Below are positions 46,501 to 58,192 of a stretch of 64,000 nucleotides of DNA, piece by piece. The stretch comes from Rhyzopertha dominica (lineage: Eukaryota > Arthropoda > Insecta > Coleoptera > Bostrichidae): NCBI GenBank assembly GCA_025024175.1, contig QCXZ01000041.1:34591786-34655785 (forward strand), written 5' to 3'. Each line of letters starts with the position of its first letter. Position 1 is the stretch's first letter. The notes under the pieces were generated by a model. That model was not told the origin of the DNA. It did not search any database and saw only the letters and a list, made by a program, of their open reading frames with translations. The translations under genes were made by a program, and so were the position numbers.

Positions 46501-48449
46501 CCGCAGAATCAACGGTGCCCGTATGAGTCACAGCTTACTTTCATCAGTGCAATAAACGGATATTAAACGGATCAAACGTCAAATGTGCATCAAATTAAAC
46601 TAAACTAATTTACACGGCAGGCCGCAGGCACCAGGTTGACGTTAAGAAAAACATTGCTTCCTTGACTCCGGTGTGAATATTTAGGTATGCAGCAATGAAG
46701 CACATATAACCATTTATAGGGAACGAAATAAAAACAAGTTTTCATTATAAAAATAGGTAAGCGTGAATGGTATCAATCGAATATACATATATGCAAGCAT
46801 ATAGCAGCCAGACAATTCGTGAAAATTGTGGGGAGCAGAAATTGTCTAATGTTACTGATAAAAGTCTACTAGGTACACGTAATATTTTAAAAGATTCCCG
46901 GGATACAAGATCAATGTGTATCACCTCTTTCTTATCTTTAATGTTGTCAGAACATTGAGATACGCCATAAAACTTTAAGGAAGGATACAACATAATAGGC
47001 GAATGAACTCAGGAACCCAATAAACTTTATAAACTTAATACATGTGGCCGCAGAAAATCAGACCTAAAAATTTCATATATTTCCCGATGACAAACAACGG
47101 TCCAAGATGAAAACACAGACAGGCAAGTTTTTTGTTTCAGCGCTCTGAGACGACAAAGGAGACATAACCCTAAGGAATAAGTATGTATAAGTAAGCATGC
47201 TATACATAGTTTCTAACAAAATTGGCCATCTAAAGAAAAAATTTGAAATCTAAAACATTTTCGACTAACTACATAACAACGTGCCGTTAGGAGTTTGACA
47301 ATGAAATTTTTATAGAGCTTTATTATTTTGTGCACCCATATAATACACGACTGTCTGTAAATTTCCATAACAAAAGATGTTTTCTAACACAGTATACAAA
47401 AATTTTTCTTTTAGTCCACGCGTCGAATGTTCAACGTGTTTTGGGTTCATGAATTATAAACATACTTTCATATGCATGCACAGAATATTTTAAAATCACA
47501 GGTATTTTTTGATAAAATGGTACAACCTTCTGCTTTACATGGCATAAAGTAAATAACTTGGGAATTCAAGCTGATGGTAGTATTACTAGTACAACCATTA
47601 CAATGCCATTTACATATTAATAATATTCTTGTTTGTAATTTATTTTTCTTAATAGTTTTACAATGAGAGAGAGAGAGAGAGAGTTGGTTGAATTGGAGTC
47701 TGCTGAATTTATAGACATTTATACAAGATGAACGAAAATTTACGGCATGAGCAAAAATAGTTATCCTGGCTTAGTTAGGCTAGCACTGTTAAGTATTGTT
47801 TTGTGTGAAGTTGTGTCAATAACAAGAGCTTATGACTTACAATTACAGCAATATCATTTTCATAAAGCTGGTACTGAGGTATGTGGGTTTTAGAAACAAA
47901 AGCAGTCTTCAGTTAAAATCATTTATTGAATAATAAAAATGTTTGTATGGTTGTTCGGACAAACTTCCTGTTCGACTGTAAATAACCACCTATTCAACAT
48001 ATTCGGTATTACTCGTATATTATAAAAATATGCTAATTCCGCGTCATAATACAATTGAAATAATATAGTCGTGTAGATATATATAGTGATTATGAAGTTC
48101 GCAACAGAATTCATAATTTAGTTTGATTTGAAATCAACGTATCTTGATTTTGATAACTTGTTTATGAAAGAAAAGAAAAATAAAACCAATCTGTTTAAGC
48201 AGTCTCCATAAACTTTCGATGTTTCGTTTTGGTGACACATTTAGAACCACGCGGAAGTATTTTAGGTTAGTTTAAAAAATTGAGGAAACTGGTTCTGCAA
48301 ATGATTTTCCATCTCCAATAAATTACGATGTAAAATTAAGTCTGTTGCTTGAATGTGAAGAAAATCATCATATGTCGACCAGATAGATGGCCTTTTATTA
48401 CAATATAGTCCGTTGATGAGTTATTAAAAAGAGAAAAAAATATCGCCCG
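46501..48449. other. no assignable gene
   Basis: AT-rich sequence with a (GA)n tract at 47665-47683. Short frames such as 46767-46958 show no conserved motif. Confidence 0.3.
47665..47683. repeat. (GA)n microsatellite
   Basis: Nineteen bases of uninterrupted GA repeat. Confidence 0.9.
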
Positions 48450-48890
48450 TATCAAATTCAACTAATATATGACTTAAATGAGGGCGATCCCGATCAGTTT
48501 TATGAGCAGTTTTTGTTCCGTTGCAACCAGAATTCAAAATTCCATTTTTTACATTTTTGCTGATGAAGTTTCCTATTTAAATTTTTTTAATATTTGAACT
48601 GAGATTTGCATTGACAGTTGATTTTTCTAGATAACGAAAATTGTCATCTGATTACGGCGTTGTGGTTCGTGAATACCTTGGTGAGGTATGTCCAAGTTAT
48701 GACGATCGTTCACCGCGTTCCCCTGACTTATTCCCCCTAAATTAAAAAAAAATGGGTTTACTTAGAATCGATGGTCTATTTCGAAAGAGCAGATAATTTA
48801 AATGCCTTACAAGTACGGATCGGTGGTGGAAATTAGTCCCAAAGTGATTGAAGGAACTATTAAAAAGTTTATACGCGCGCCTGGGGAAGT
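48450..48890 (+). pseudogene. Tc1/mariner-type transposase relic
   Basis: Plus-strand pieces YDLNEGDPDQFYEQFLF (matching L-x-E-x-D-x-x-R-x-x-F-C-E), CNQNSKFHFLHF, VVREYLGEVCPSYDDRSPRS and PDLFPLN (R-S-P-D-L-x-P-L-D) occur in the expected order. They are followed by LNALQVRIGG. Frames change between pieces and the last catalytic Asp reads as Asn. It is dead and heavily eroded. Confidence 0.65.
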
Positions 48891-49740
48891 GCTAAATAGT
48901 TAAGTTTTATTTAATAAAATATGATTTATCTATGTTTGCTCTCCAAATTTGGTTGGTTTTTCCTTTATTGAAGCAAAACTGTAATTTTCTCAATTCTTAT
49001 TTAGTTGAAGAGAAAATGGAAAAGCTGGGGGTTTCCATTTAAAAAAAGATTATGTCATAGTTCAAAAACAGATGACGACAACAAAATTTTTACCACAGGA
49101 TGGCAATTAAAAAATGATACTTAACTAAATTACGAATTGTATTCCAAACTTTATGAACACTATATCTATTTTAGTGCAATATGTTTAGATCCTTTCTATT
49201 GCACACTTTATCATTATTATTAATTATTTGAGAGGACTGGTTGAAGTTTGATGTAATATTGCTATTCTTTGTGAATCTTTTAACAGAATCTTCACCTCCA
49301 CAGCTAAACAAGTTTTTACCGATTATGAACATTGGACTGCCGAATGTTATTTCTTTTCGGTTCTGGATTTCGCCTGCTCAACAGAATACTTGCATGCCTT
49401 CATCACATGCATTGCTGTCTCCGACCATAGCATCGTATAGTGTACTCCTGAATTGCCTGCCATGAAATACACAGCACAGTCAAATGAAAACCTTAAATGT
49501 GCCCGAAAATACATAAATTAAAGCATTGCCTTAAAAGTTGGCTGAAATGTTATTTTTGAGATCTAGAGTGCCATGTTAATGACAAATCGCAGAAAAATGT
49601 GTTGTCACAACTGACAGGTTAAAATTGGCAACTCCACTGGAGCACTGCGCTAGACAGGAACAGCGTTATTAGTTTTTTTGCATAGTATATATTCATCATA
49701 ATAATAGAATGAAGCTATGATATGGTAATCCATGTTTGTT
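48891..49740. other. no assignable gene
   Basis: AT-rich spacer between two mariner-type relics. No conserved motif seen. Confidence 0.3.
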
Positions 49741-50325
49741 ATTCCAGCAAGTATATGAATGGAGCAATAAATTTAAAAACGCGATTTATGTCATTGCTGA
49801 TTCTCATTGACCTGGCCAAGCAAATCGGTTTGTGACGATCGAGTCCATTTCGGCGGTTGAAACTTTAGTGCGGGATAATTTTAAAGCACTACATGCACAG
49901 TGGGGTCATTGTCACAAGTGCCAAGTGCCACATAATCAAAACTCCTGAAGAATTGTCTCAACCCAGCCATCAGAATCAAATGGCGATGATAAGGGTTTTT
50001 TGCAAAAAACACAATGCGCAGCCATATACTGCGAGTGAAACTGCGGCAAGCATCCAACATTTGAAGTTGAATGTGGCAGACACCACATCTTTTTTATTCC
50101 TCTTACTTCACCCCAAGCGATTATTGTGTCTTTGGTCTACTTAAATTAGGCAATAGACGAGGATTTTCTAAGTAATAGTGAAGCGATCCAGGTGGTATAT
50201 GGGTGGTTCCGCACACGCCCAAATGATTTTTTTCTACGGGTATTGTGGCACTTTAAAAACAGTGTAGGAAGTGTATAGAACGTAATGGAGACTCCGTCCA
50301 AAGTGACAATTGTTTTTAACATTGA
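49741..50325 (+). pseudogene. mariner (SETMAR/Mos1-type) transposase, internally deleted
   Basis: The frame opens with QQVYEWSNKFKNAIYVIADS, the first HTH followed by the linker PGQANRF and ISAVETLVRDNFKAL. It then jumps to HNAQPYTASETAASIQHLKL, matching N-A-R-P-H-T-A of the second catalytic block. After a frameshift come FTPSDYCVFGLLK (S-P-D-L-x-x-S-D-Y-x-L-F, with the key D of the D34D triad in the S-D-Y), GWFRTRPNDFF and KCIERNGDSV. These are hallmarks of the true mariner family rather than Tc1. The middle, with the first catalytic Asp, is deleted. Confidence 0.85.
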
Positions 50326-52400
50326 AGGTTTTAATTTGATTCTACCTCGTTGTTGATGCGTGTATTTTGTTCGACTCCGGTGACCTGAAGCATATACAAG
50401 TTGACGTGGATTGTAACACTTTATTAAACGATATTACACAGCAAAAGCAAATAGCAAATACAATCTTAACCTTAACGTGAATGTGTTCATATCGCGTCTG
50501 CGTCTCTGCGTTGGCTGTTTTTCGCTCCGTGGTTGAGCTGCCGCTGCCAACTCACAGACTCACACATATAGCCAACAGTGGAATATTTAAGTTACTAGAC
50601 GGGACACTCGTAGATAGGGATGTCTTTTGCCCATCACACTATTTGGAGAGCTGTAGTAATTCATATAAATCTTGTTTCTAATCCCTTTTTAGGAAACAAG
50701 CAATTTTGCTTCTCTACGAGTCCTGTCTGTTCTGCCCGGTAAGGTACTATATTGTGTTATAATAATTAGTTTCGTAACAATATCTTTTAATATACCGCCT
50801 AAAAATTATTGTGGATTGTGGATAACCAGACCTAGAGGATAATAATTTCCTTCATCATTGTAGATTTCCGATTTTATTTTGTTCTAAGTAACGTTAATTA
50901 GTTTATAGCAGCTGCCATCATAAAAGGTTATCAAAAAACCAAATTTACTTTCTTAATCGATTTTTCATTGCGCTAATTATTCAAGGAGGAAGCTCATGCG
51001 AATCTCATGTATACGTTGACAAACGGTTGGTCGGGTTAACTATTTTGGTTCTTTTTGAACAATATTATCTATAGCAATATCTCAGCTCCTGCAGAAAGAC
51101 CCGATTTAACTGAAAAGATTGTTCCATGGTTTTCCCTCATGCCAAGGCGGAAGCTTCCTTCCCAGGTTAGCAAAATTTATAAGACTCCAGGCTTTTATAA
51201 TTATTATTAGGTTTACTTTGAATTTTCAAAATGCAGCAATTTAGTGCCTTGCTCTAAAATGTTGCTATTTCTGGCTCTGTACAAGCTTCATTTGTAGTTA
51301 TTTCCTTAGTGGATTAACGTGGCTAGATTTGGAAAGCATTCTGCCACACAGTTAGCTAGTTTAGTTAGAAAGCCTCGAATTTCAACAAAAACATAAAGTT
51401 ATGTCATTGTGACTTTGCAACTATATTTTCTTGCATATTTTATGCACTACACTTGTTTTTATGTACCAGTCTCAATACATACACTTCTTTGCAATATCTA
51501 GTTATGGGATAGGCGATATTAAATCAAGAGGGATCCATGTCGTCAAGCACTTCTTTCTGGTCGCATTGCAATTTAGTAAATCACATTTAATTGAAGGACA
51601 TCCCATTGGTCGCAAGGCCATTCAAATTGATTCCATTAAGTTTCAGGTTACCCACAGATTGACGTGGTATATTTATTCACCATTGTCTGACGTATATGCA
51701 ATACTATGCGTAACATCAGTTTAAAGGTTTAATGCACAGCCGCTATACATATCCAGCCAAGTTGGTGCCCTAGAGACTAAGCAGTGGTAGAATTTAGCTT
51801 AATAGTCAGCCAGGAAATGTCAGCAACAACGTATGAGACAGCAGTAGAAGCGAATAAAACTCGCTTTCGTCTGCCAAGATATTCGTACTTTTTTCCCGAC
51901 TAACTGGCGTAACCAGAGTACTCTACGTTAGCGAAAACGACGCAATATCAAATCTAGAATGTAAACTACGACGGCCAAGTAGACGTGAGATGCTCGCATC
52001 CTACCAACCTGACCGTTACTCGCCTGGGTCAAGGCAATATAAAATTAAAATGTTGCCAGTGTTTTGATTGCCATGACTCAGCTGGGTACCCTTGAATTCG
52101 CTGTCGCAAGTAATACGCAGTAGTTTTTGCAAATGTGTGCCGCAGATTTTTTAGTCGTACCAGTACGCTGATCCATCGACCGACGAGTTAAAGTGGGATA
52201 TGCTAAAAAGCAGTTGGCAAATCGAGACGTCGATGAAACCTGCGGCTTTTACCATTTCAATTTGGACGCAAGTCGAAGTTGTGTAACATGAGCTGCACTG
52301 GCCATTTTAAGCTGGATTTTCTCCAGAGTTAATTCAGTCAAAAAGTTAATTGCTAACTATATTTATATTAAAGTGTAAACTGATCAGTTTAGCTATACCT
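50326..52400. other. no firm gene; one candidate small exon
   Basis: Mostly unassigned. Around 51086-51165 an 80-bp open stretch with splice-like borders stands out. A 97-codon frame at 51431-51724 has no recognisable motif. Confidence 0.3.
51086..51165 (+). other. candidate isolated coding exon (speculative)
   Basis: Bounded by CAG at 51083-51085 and GTTAGC at 51166. One frame runs through the whole interval and reads PAERPDLTEKIVPW, then FSLMPRRKLPSQ. The composition and the PWFSLMPR core look protein-like, and a P-W-F-x-L-x-P-R motif reminds me of BAZ2/Toutatis proteins. That is a memory-based association only. The polypyrimidine tract is weak and I found no neighbouring exons, so chance is a real alternative. 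Confidence 0.2.
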
Positions 52401-54450
52401 ATAGGGTGTTTGAAAATTAGATGTCATTGAGCATAGGCACAAAATAAATATCTAATTTTAGTGTTTGGAAAAAACGTTTTTTTGTTAATTTTACAACTTT
52501 ACAATAGACAACGACCAACAATTTGGCAGAGCAATGCTTCATATCTAAAGCTTTTTCAGCAAAGAATGACGTTACGTCATCAGTGTGTATGACGCTACTT
52601 GTCTTCATTGTTGTCAGATTTACCGGGTACGAAAAGCAACCATAACTTGACTTGAGCTCTCTTTCAAAGCATTTTATCAATAAAAACACCATTTCCTTGG
52701 CCCTGCAATTTAACGACTTTGGAATTTTCACCCAACAGCGCTGCACAGGAAACTTATTTGTGTTGCGTATTAACAAAACATAAACGTTTAGCTTAGAAAA
52801 GAACTGATTTCAGAGAACAAAAACAACGATGCTAAGAATACTGTTGTAAAAGGAAGAAAGACCCTCGAATGCACGATTGCACGTGCTGGCAGCGAATGAC
52901 GAAGTGTCTGAAGTGTCGACTGTTAGTTGTCAAATATCGATTTCAACTGTCAATGTGTCAACCATCAATAGTCAATACAGCAAATTTTTGTAACTGCGCC
53001 CACTGTTGCCAACCTCCATCAGTTGTACCGGACTTTCAACGTTGTGCTGAAAGGTATGTTATGGTGGTACTTCTTTCATTCTTTGCTGTAAATAGTCGCA
53101 TCATGCCTGAAGCAGGTGCGCCGTTGTGCTAGAGACATCGGGTATTTTTCTTCAAATAACAAATGTGTATGAATTTAAAAAAAATCAAATGACTATTAGA
53201 CTGCAATCAAAATAAACGGGGAATTAAAAGGTACTATATTTGTATGATCCTACGACGAGACGTTTTTCACAATCAAGCAATTGTATTTCCAAATACCTAT
53301 TTCAGGCCAAATAGCAAAATATTACTATTTTCCTATTTAATTTTAAGATTTTTTATTATTGTGAATGACAAGCCATAAGATTTAATTGCATATCTACAAG
53401 AGTGGCAGTGTTGGGAGTGGATTAGGAATACTTGATGAATAACAAAAAATAAAAACCATTGCAGTGTTTGAAAGGATCAATAACAAATATACCAAAAAGC
53501 TCTTTAACTTCAATTTGATTAAATTAAGGCTTGTTATAGCATGAGACGTAAGTACTTACTTTTTTGTACATTTTATTATCGATATTTACAGATACTGTTT
53601 AGCGTATTTATTTAAAAAAAAAGCTTACGGTTGGGAAATATTAGCTTTATGAACACCTAAAGACTGACACAATCTGTCGTAAAAGTCAAGATAGGTGTTA
53701 GAATTTACAACTAAATTTGTTAACAAACGTTTAGTAACAGATAACAGATAATAACTATCAAATTGAGTAAGGGCGTATAGTATCTCATACAATTGCATAC
53801 AATCTGGTGTAGTTGTGACTGTTGAACAACTTAATGACAATTTCAAATATCTGGTTTATTTTGTATACACGTTTATATCTTTGTTTCATATTTTCAAAAG
53901 TACTTCCTATACCAATCGATATTCATAAAATAGTCCTATCCCACTGAAATTCTGTTAATGAAAAAGATATGCCAGTTTAAAATTTGCCTAGCAATCATAG
54001 CTGTCATCGTGTAATAAATCCATCCGTGTTTTTATTGAGTTTGGGCATCTCAGAAACTAGCGGAGATAGAAGGGAGCTTAAACGATGAAATGCTTCTTAT
54101 ATTGTCTCCAGTCAAATCATGTCATTCAACTTTAAGGTGTCATTTTAACGTAGCTAGCCATGGACAAGAGAAAACAAATTATTTTAATGTCAATCCGTCA
54201 ATTCTTTACACTTTGACATCTAGTTAGAAAAGTACTTAAATGAATTATTGGAACTTGGAAAAGCCCAATATTGTCCAGTCTTTTATGGAGTGTAATTTAA
54301 ACGCTGTTCATACAGCACAATAATATTTTGAATGTAACTCTCATCGTAGTCAGCCTTCCTTGCCTAGATTTAAGAAATTGTATAATAATTTTGGACTTTA
54401 CGGCTCCTTTAGTAAACCAAAGGACACTTCAAATCAAATAACTACGGTTG
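52401..54450. other. no assignable gene
   Basis: The minus-strand 119-codon frame at 52417-52776 is the longest and begins next to a TATAGGGTGTTTGAAAATTAG string that resembles a mariner-type terminus. It is probably transposon-derived, but without a diagnostic motif. Confidence 0.25.
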
Positions 54451-56699
54451 TAGGAACAAGTGTGTTAGCTTGCTTATTTCAAAATACATCGGTTTCAGCA
54501 AGGTAAGTTGTGACAGACGCATAACGTCACAATGCACTATCGTAAGAGTTTATCCATACAAATTATGGGTGTTCCAAACTTTGCATGCTGGTGACTGCGG
54601 ACATCCAGAGACTCAGAATTCTGCTGATGGTTTAATAATATGTGTAGAGCCAATCTACAAATTTCATTAAAAGTTCTATGAAGTGATGAAACATGACTCA
54701 CAAAATACGGTATGTTCAATGGGCATAACGAACGTCTCTGGATGTAGGAAAATTCTCATCATGACAAACAGCGGAGGCACCAGTTGGTGCTGCATCATAG
54801 GATCTAAGGTTCTTGGGCCCCATATTTTAAATGTGTGTTTAACTGTTGCTATCTCAGTTTTCTCTAGAACAAATTCCAAAATATGTTGCATGAAGTGAAT
54901 CGAGATATTCGCGCAATGCTAAAATGATTTCAAAAAAATTAAGCACCCCCCCTTATAACACTGATTGGAGGAAACGGACCAGTTCCATAGCCTGCTCCAT
55001 CTCCCGATCTTTCAGTTTTAGATTTTTTTTGTGTGGAAACAATTAAAAACAAAGTTTACACACGAAGCTATGAAATAGTGCAAGGCTTTAGAGAAACCCT
55101 TGAAAAAGCTTTCAGCATGGGAGCAGATAAGCGATGTATTAGAAAAGCTTCATTCTTTATTTTGAAACGGTGCAATACAAACATTGATAATAATGGTGGT
55201 ATATTTTAACATCATTCGTAATTAGTTATTGTGTAAACATGTACTACTAATCATACTTTGTTAAAGAAATCAAATTCAGTCAACTCATCAAAAAAGTTTT
55301 TAAAATGTCCTTTTTTGCAAAATTCTAGACCAAAATATTTTGTTTTTCCTTGGCTAAGTAGTTAAAATTAGAATCAAAACATTTACATTTTTATCAGTAT
55401 ATTTGAAGGAGCTTACAAAATCGCCAATTTTTGAAACCATAGCACACTATGGTTTATATTTAAAAAAAAGTAAGTTTATGTCATGTATCGCAAATGACAG
55501 CTTTCCATTTAGTTTACAAAACTGTGCTAGTAACTAAGTTACGGATAAAACCAGATGGCGTGGGACACAAGGGTAAGGACAGAGAAAACTAATGTACCTA
55601 GGTGTCGCGATTCTTTTAAACATAGTTTAATGGTATAAACAGATCTCAGTTAACTTAATTCGTTTTCGACATAGAATACGTTTTTCAAATTTGACCAATT
55701 TCTATTGATGCCCATATCTCGGTTACCATAATAGCTATCATAAAAACCTTGAAGAGTTTCTTAATCGATTCTTTTCAGACGCTTCCGTGTCACATTTGGA
55801 AACCTCATAACTTCAGAATATTTAAAATAATAAATGCTAATTGGCTGTGTATTGTGTTTTGTCGAAATTGTGAGCTCGAATACAGTGCTGAATGTTGTTT
55901 CCGCACAATACAATTAATTCATTTACCGCTATTCGGATCTAGGCTGACCGAACAGGTATGAATTATTTTATTGCAAAATCGTCATTGCTGGTATCCTTGG
56001 TTGATTTTTTGTTTTCAGCCAACGGTTATTTTCAATGTTACAGGGCTAGATTGGCAATATAAAATCGGTTCATTAAAACAAATCATTCCCTCACAGTACA
56101 TTTATTATTATTATTATTATTATGGGTTATTAAAAGGTACTGAGTGTTTAACAACTATCTATATACGAAACGCTTATTTTTTTTGTTTTTTGCCATTGTG
56201 CTTCCTTTATTTTATGTTGCATTTCCTTCAAATTTCCTGCTATTGACATTTTTGTTTCCAGGCTCTCTATTATTAGTATAACGGTTAATTCTTCCCCTTA
56301 TTTCTAATTATTACTTTTAACTTATATAATAATTTTAAGTTTACTTTCAATATAGCTTTATTACAATTTTCCACTTAAAAAAATAAAAAAATAAGTTATA
56401 CGAAACAGCGTCACACCACAGCTCCGAAATCTGAGCTTTATGCAACCTTAATTTTAATTATGTTAAAATCACTACACTATATGTTCAAATATACACAGCC
56501 ACGCGTTTTCTCGTATTAACATATACTAAATAATTCGACAATCGACAAATAACAAGTATCTGTCAAAGCAATAGTTGTATTCACTTTCCTGAGAGGCGGC
56601 AAATTGATTTAATCGATAGTTTCCATAATCATTAATTTATAGAAACCCTGTATAATTCGGACATTGTTTAGTGTTGTACTATAAACTTTTCTTTTTCAA
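54451..56699. other. no assignable gene
   Basis: Overlapping short frames on both strands at 54470-54900 suggest an eroded coding remnant that I cannot name. A short (TTA)n run lies at about 56101-56123. The remainder is AT-rich. Confidence 0.25.
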
Positions 56700-57160
56700 G
56701 AGATTTCAATATTTATTTTCTTAGAACGCTGTAGGATTTTTTTAAAGAAATTTAAGAAAGCAACGTATATGCTATTGTTGCATACTTCTTTTATGTTATT
56801 TGTTGTAATATGAAATATAACTTTTAATGCTTCTGCCTTTGTGGAATCCACTTTGTGACTGTTCTATTTGAATATCCTGTGTGGCCTTTAATCTGAAATC
56901 TAATATATTTGCATACAATTTTAATTGTATATTTATCTGTAATGCTACAAGCAATCCCAGTTGCTGCCCTTGTTAAAAATAGGTAAAATCATTACCTTTA
57001 CCTTAATATTTAGATATGGAGATTTCTCTTGCACACATTTAGATCATGTGTATGTTAATACTTCGAATCTCCTATTTCCTAAAGCTATTTGGTTGTATCC
57101 TGAAGCTTTCTCTTTTTCATGGTTACCTCCTGTAATAAGTATCCACAACTTGATACTCTA
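56700..57160 (-). pseudogene. non-LTR reverse transcriptase relic (second locus)
   Basis: Minus-strand pieces from high to low coordinate are EKASGYNQIALGN (K-A-x-G-x-D-x-I), ILPIFNKGSNWDCL (I-x-P-I-x-K-K-G-x-x-x-D-C-x-N-Y-R), NILDFRLKAT and EQSQSGFHKGRS, the E-x-Q-x-G-F-R-K-G-R-S block of LINE reverse transcriptases. A weak VAFLNFFKKI (A-F-L-D-F-x-K-A-F) follows. It is a fragment of the fingers/palm region only, with stops and frameshifts. It may belong to the same family as the relic at 38-40 kb. Confidence 0.75.
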
Positions 57161-58192
57161 GTATGTATGTCATCTTGCACTTGATTGTTTTATATCTTAG
57201 ATACCTTCAGAAAATACTATTAATTGAATAATATCTTTGAAGTCTATTAGAATATCATTTTCGGTGCCAAATTGATAGTGCTCCTGCAAGAAACGAAAAG
57301 GATAACCAAGAAAATTTGTAGACATTTGCATTCAGTGGTAAAGAAGCATAAAAGAGCACATACCTGAAAATAAGTAATTATGTCTTTGGAATGGCATGGA
57401 ATTTGAAATGAACGTACTGTAAAACTCAGTTAGAAATTAAAAGGAAGAGCCATTCCTTTTTTAAATACTAATGCATCAAATGACAATGATACATTACAAT
57501 TAAACCACAAATATGCCCTTTACTAACACTTTTTTGCCTAAACACATTTCTCAACTAGTTTGAAAATGGACAATCGAAACTTTCGTTGGGCCTGATCTGA
57601 CTTGAACTAAATAGTTAGACTATTTTGAAGAATTAATGTCAGCAAGTCTGTAGGATTTTATTATTGTAACCGAGAAAAAACGTCCTCGGGGAAGCAAATA
57701 CCATCGACACAGCGCGGTTCTTCAGCACACGCAATCGTTCAATTGAAGCCACGGCAACCTGTTTGGTGGTAAGGCCCCAAGCGGTGGTCACTTTAATCGA
57801 ATTCGTGTCGAAGTCGTTTATGTTCTTTAAAAAAAGATCGTGAACTTCTTGTTTGAGGCAGACCGGTTTTACGACGGGATTTTCAGTTACCGACTGGTTG
57901 TACGGACGCTTTCTCCGAAAGTATGTGTCCATAACAGAAATAATAAGCTTAACAGTCAATGTAGATGTAAGTAGGTATGCACAACGGGAAGACGCTTTTA
58001 GCCATATGTTTTATATAACTTTTACGGAAGTACGTTAATATCATTTGCGTAATATATTTAAAATATTGTTCTTCATGTTTAGTTAATTTATGAATAAAAT
58101 AGATACGCAATCTAATTAGGTTTTCCAAATAATAGGTTCAGGTATTGTACGATGTTAGATAACAGTAGCATAACATCCTATAACTATAGTAG
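57161..58192. other. unassigned; one protein-like minus-strand frame
   Basis: The minus-strand 106-codon frame at 57639-57959 has good amino-acid composition (VCLKQEVHDLFLKNINDFD, then GLTTKQVAVASIERLRVL). It resembles an N-terminal helix-turn-helix of some insect DDE transposases, but I cannot confirm it. No downstream catalytic region is visible. Confidence 0.25.
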
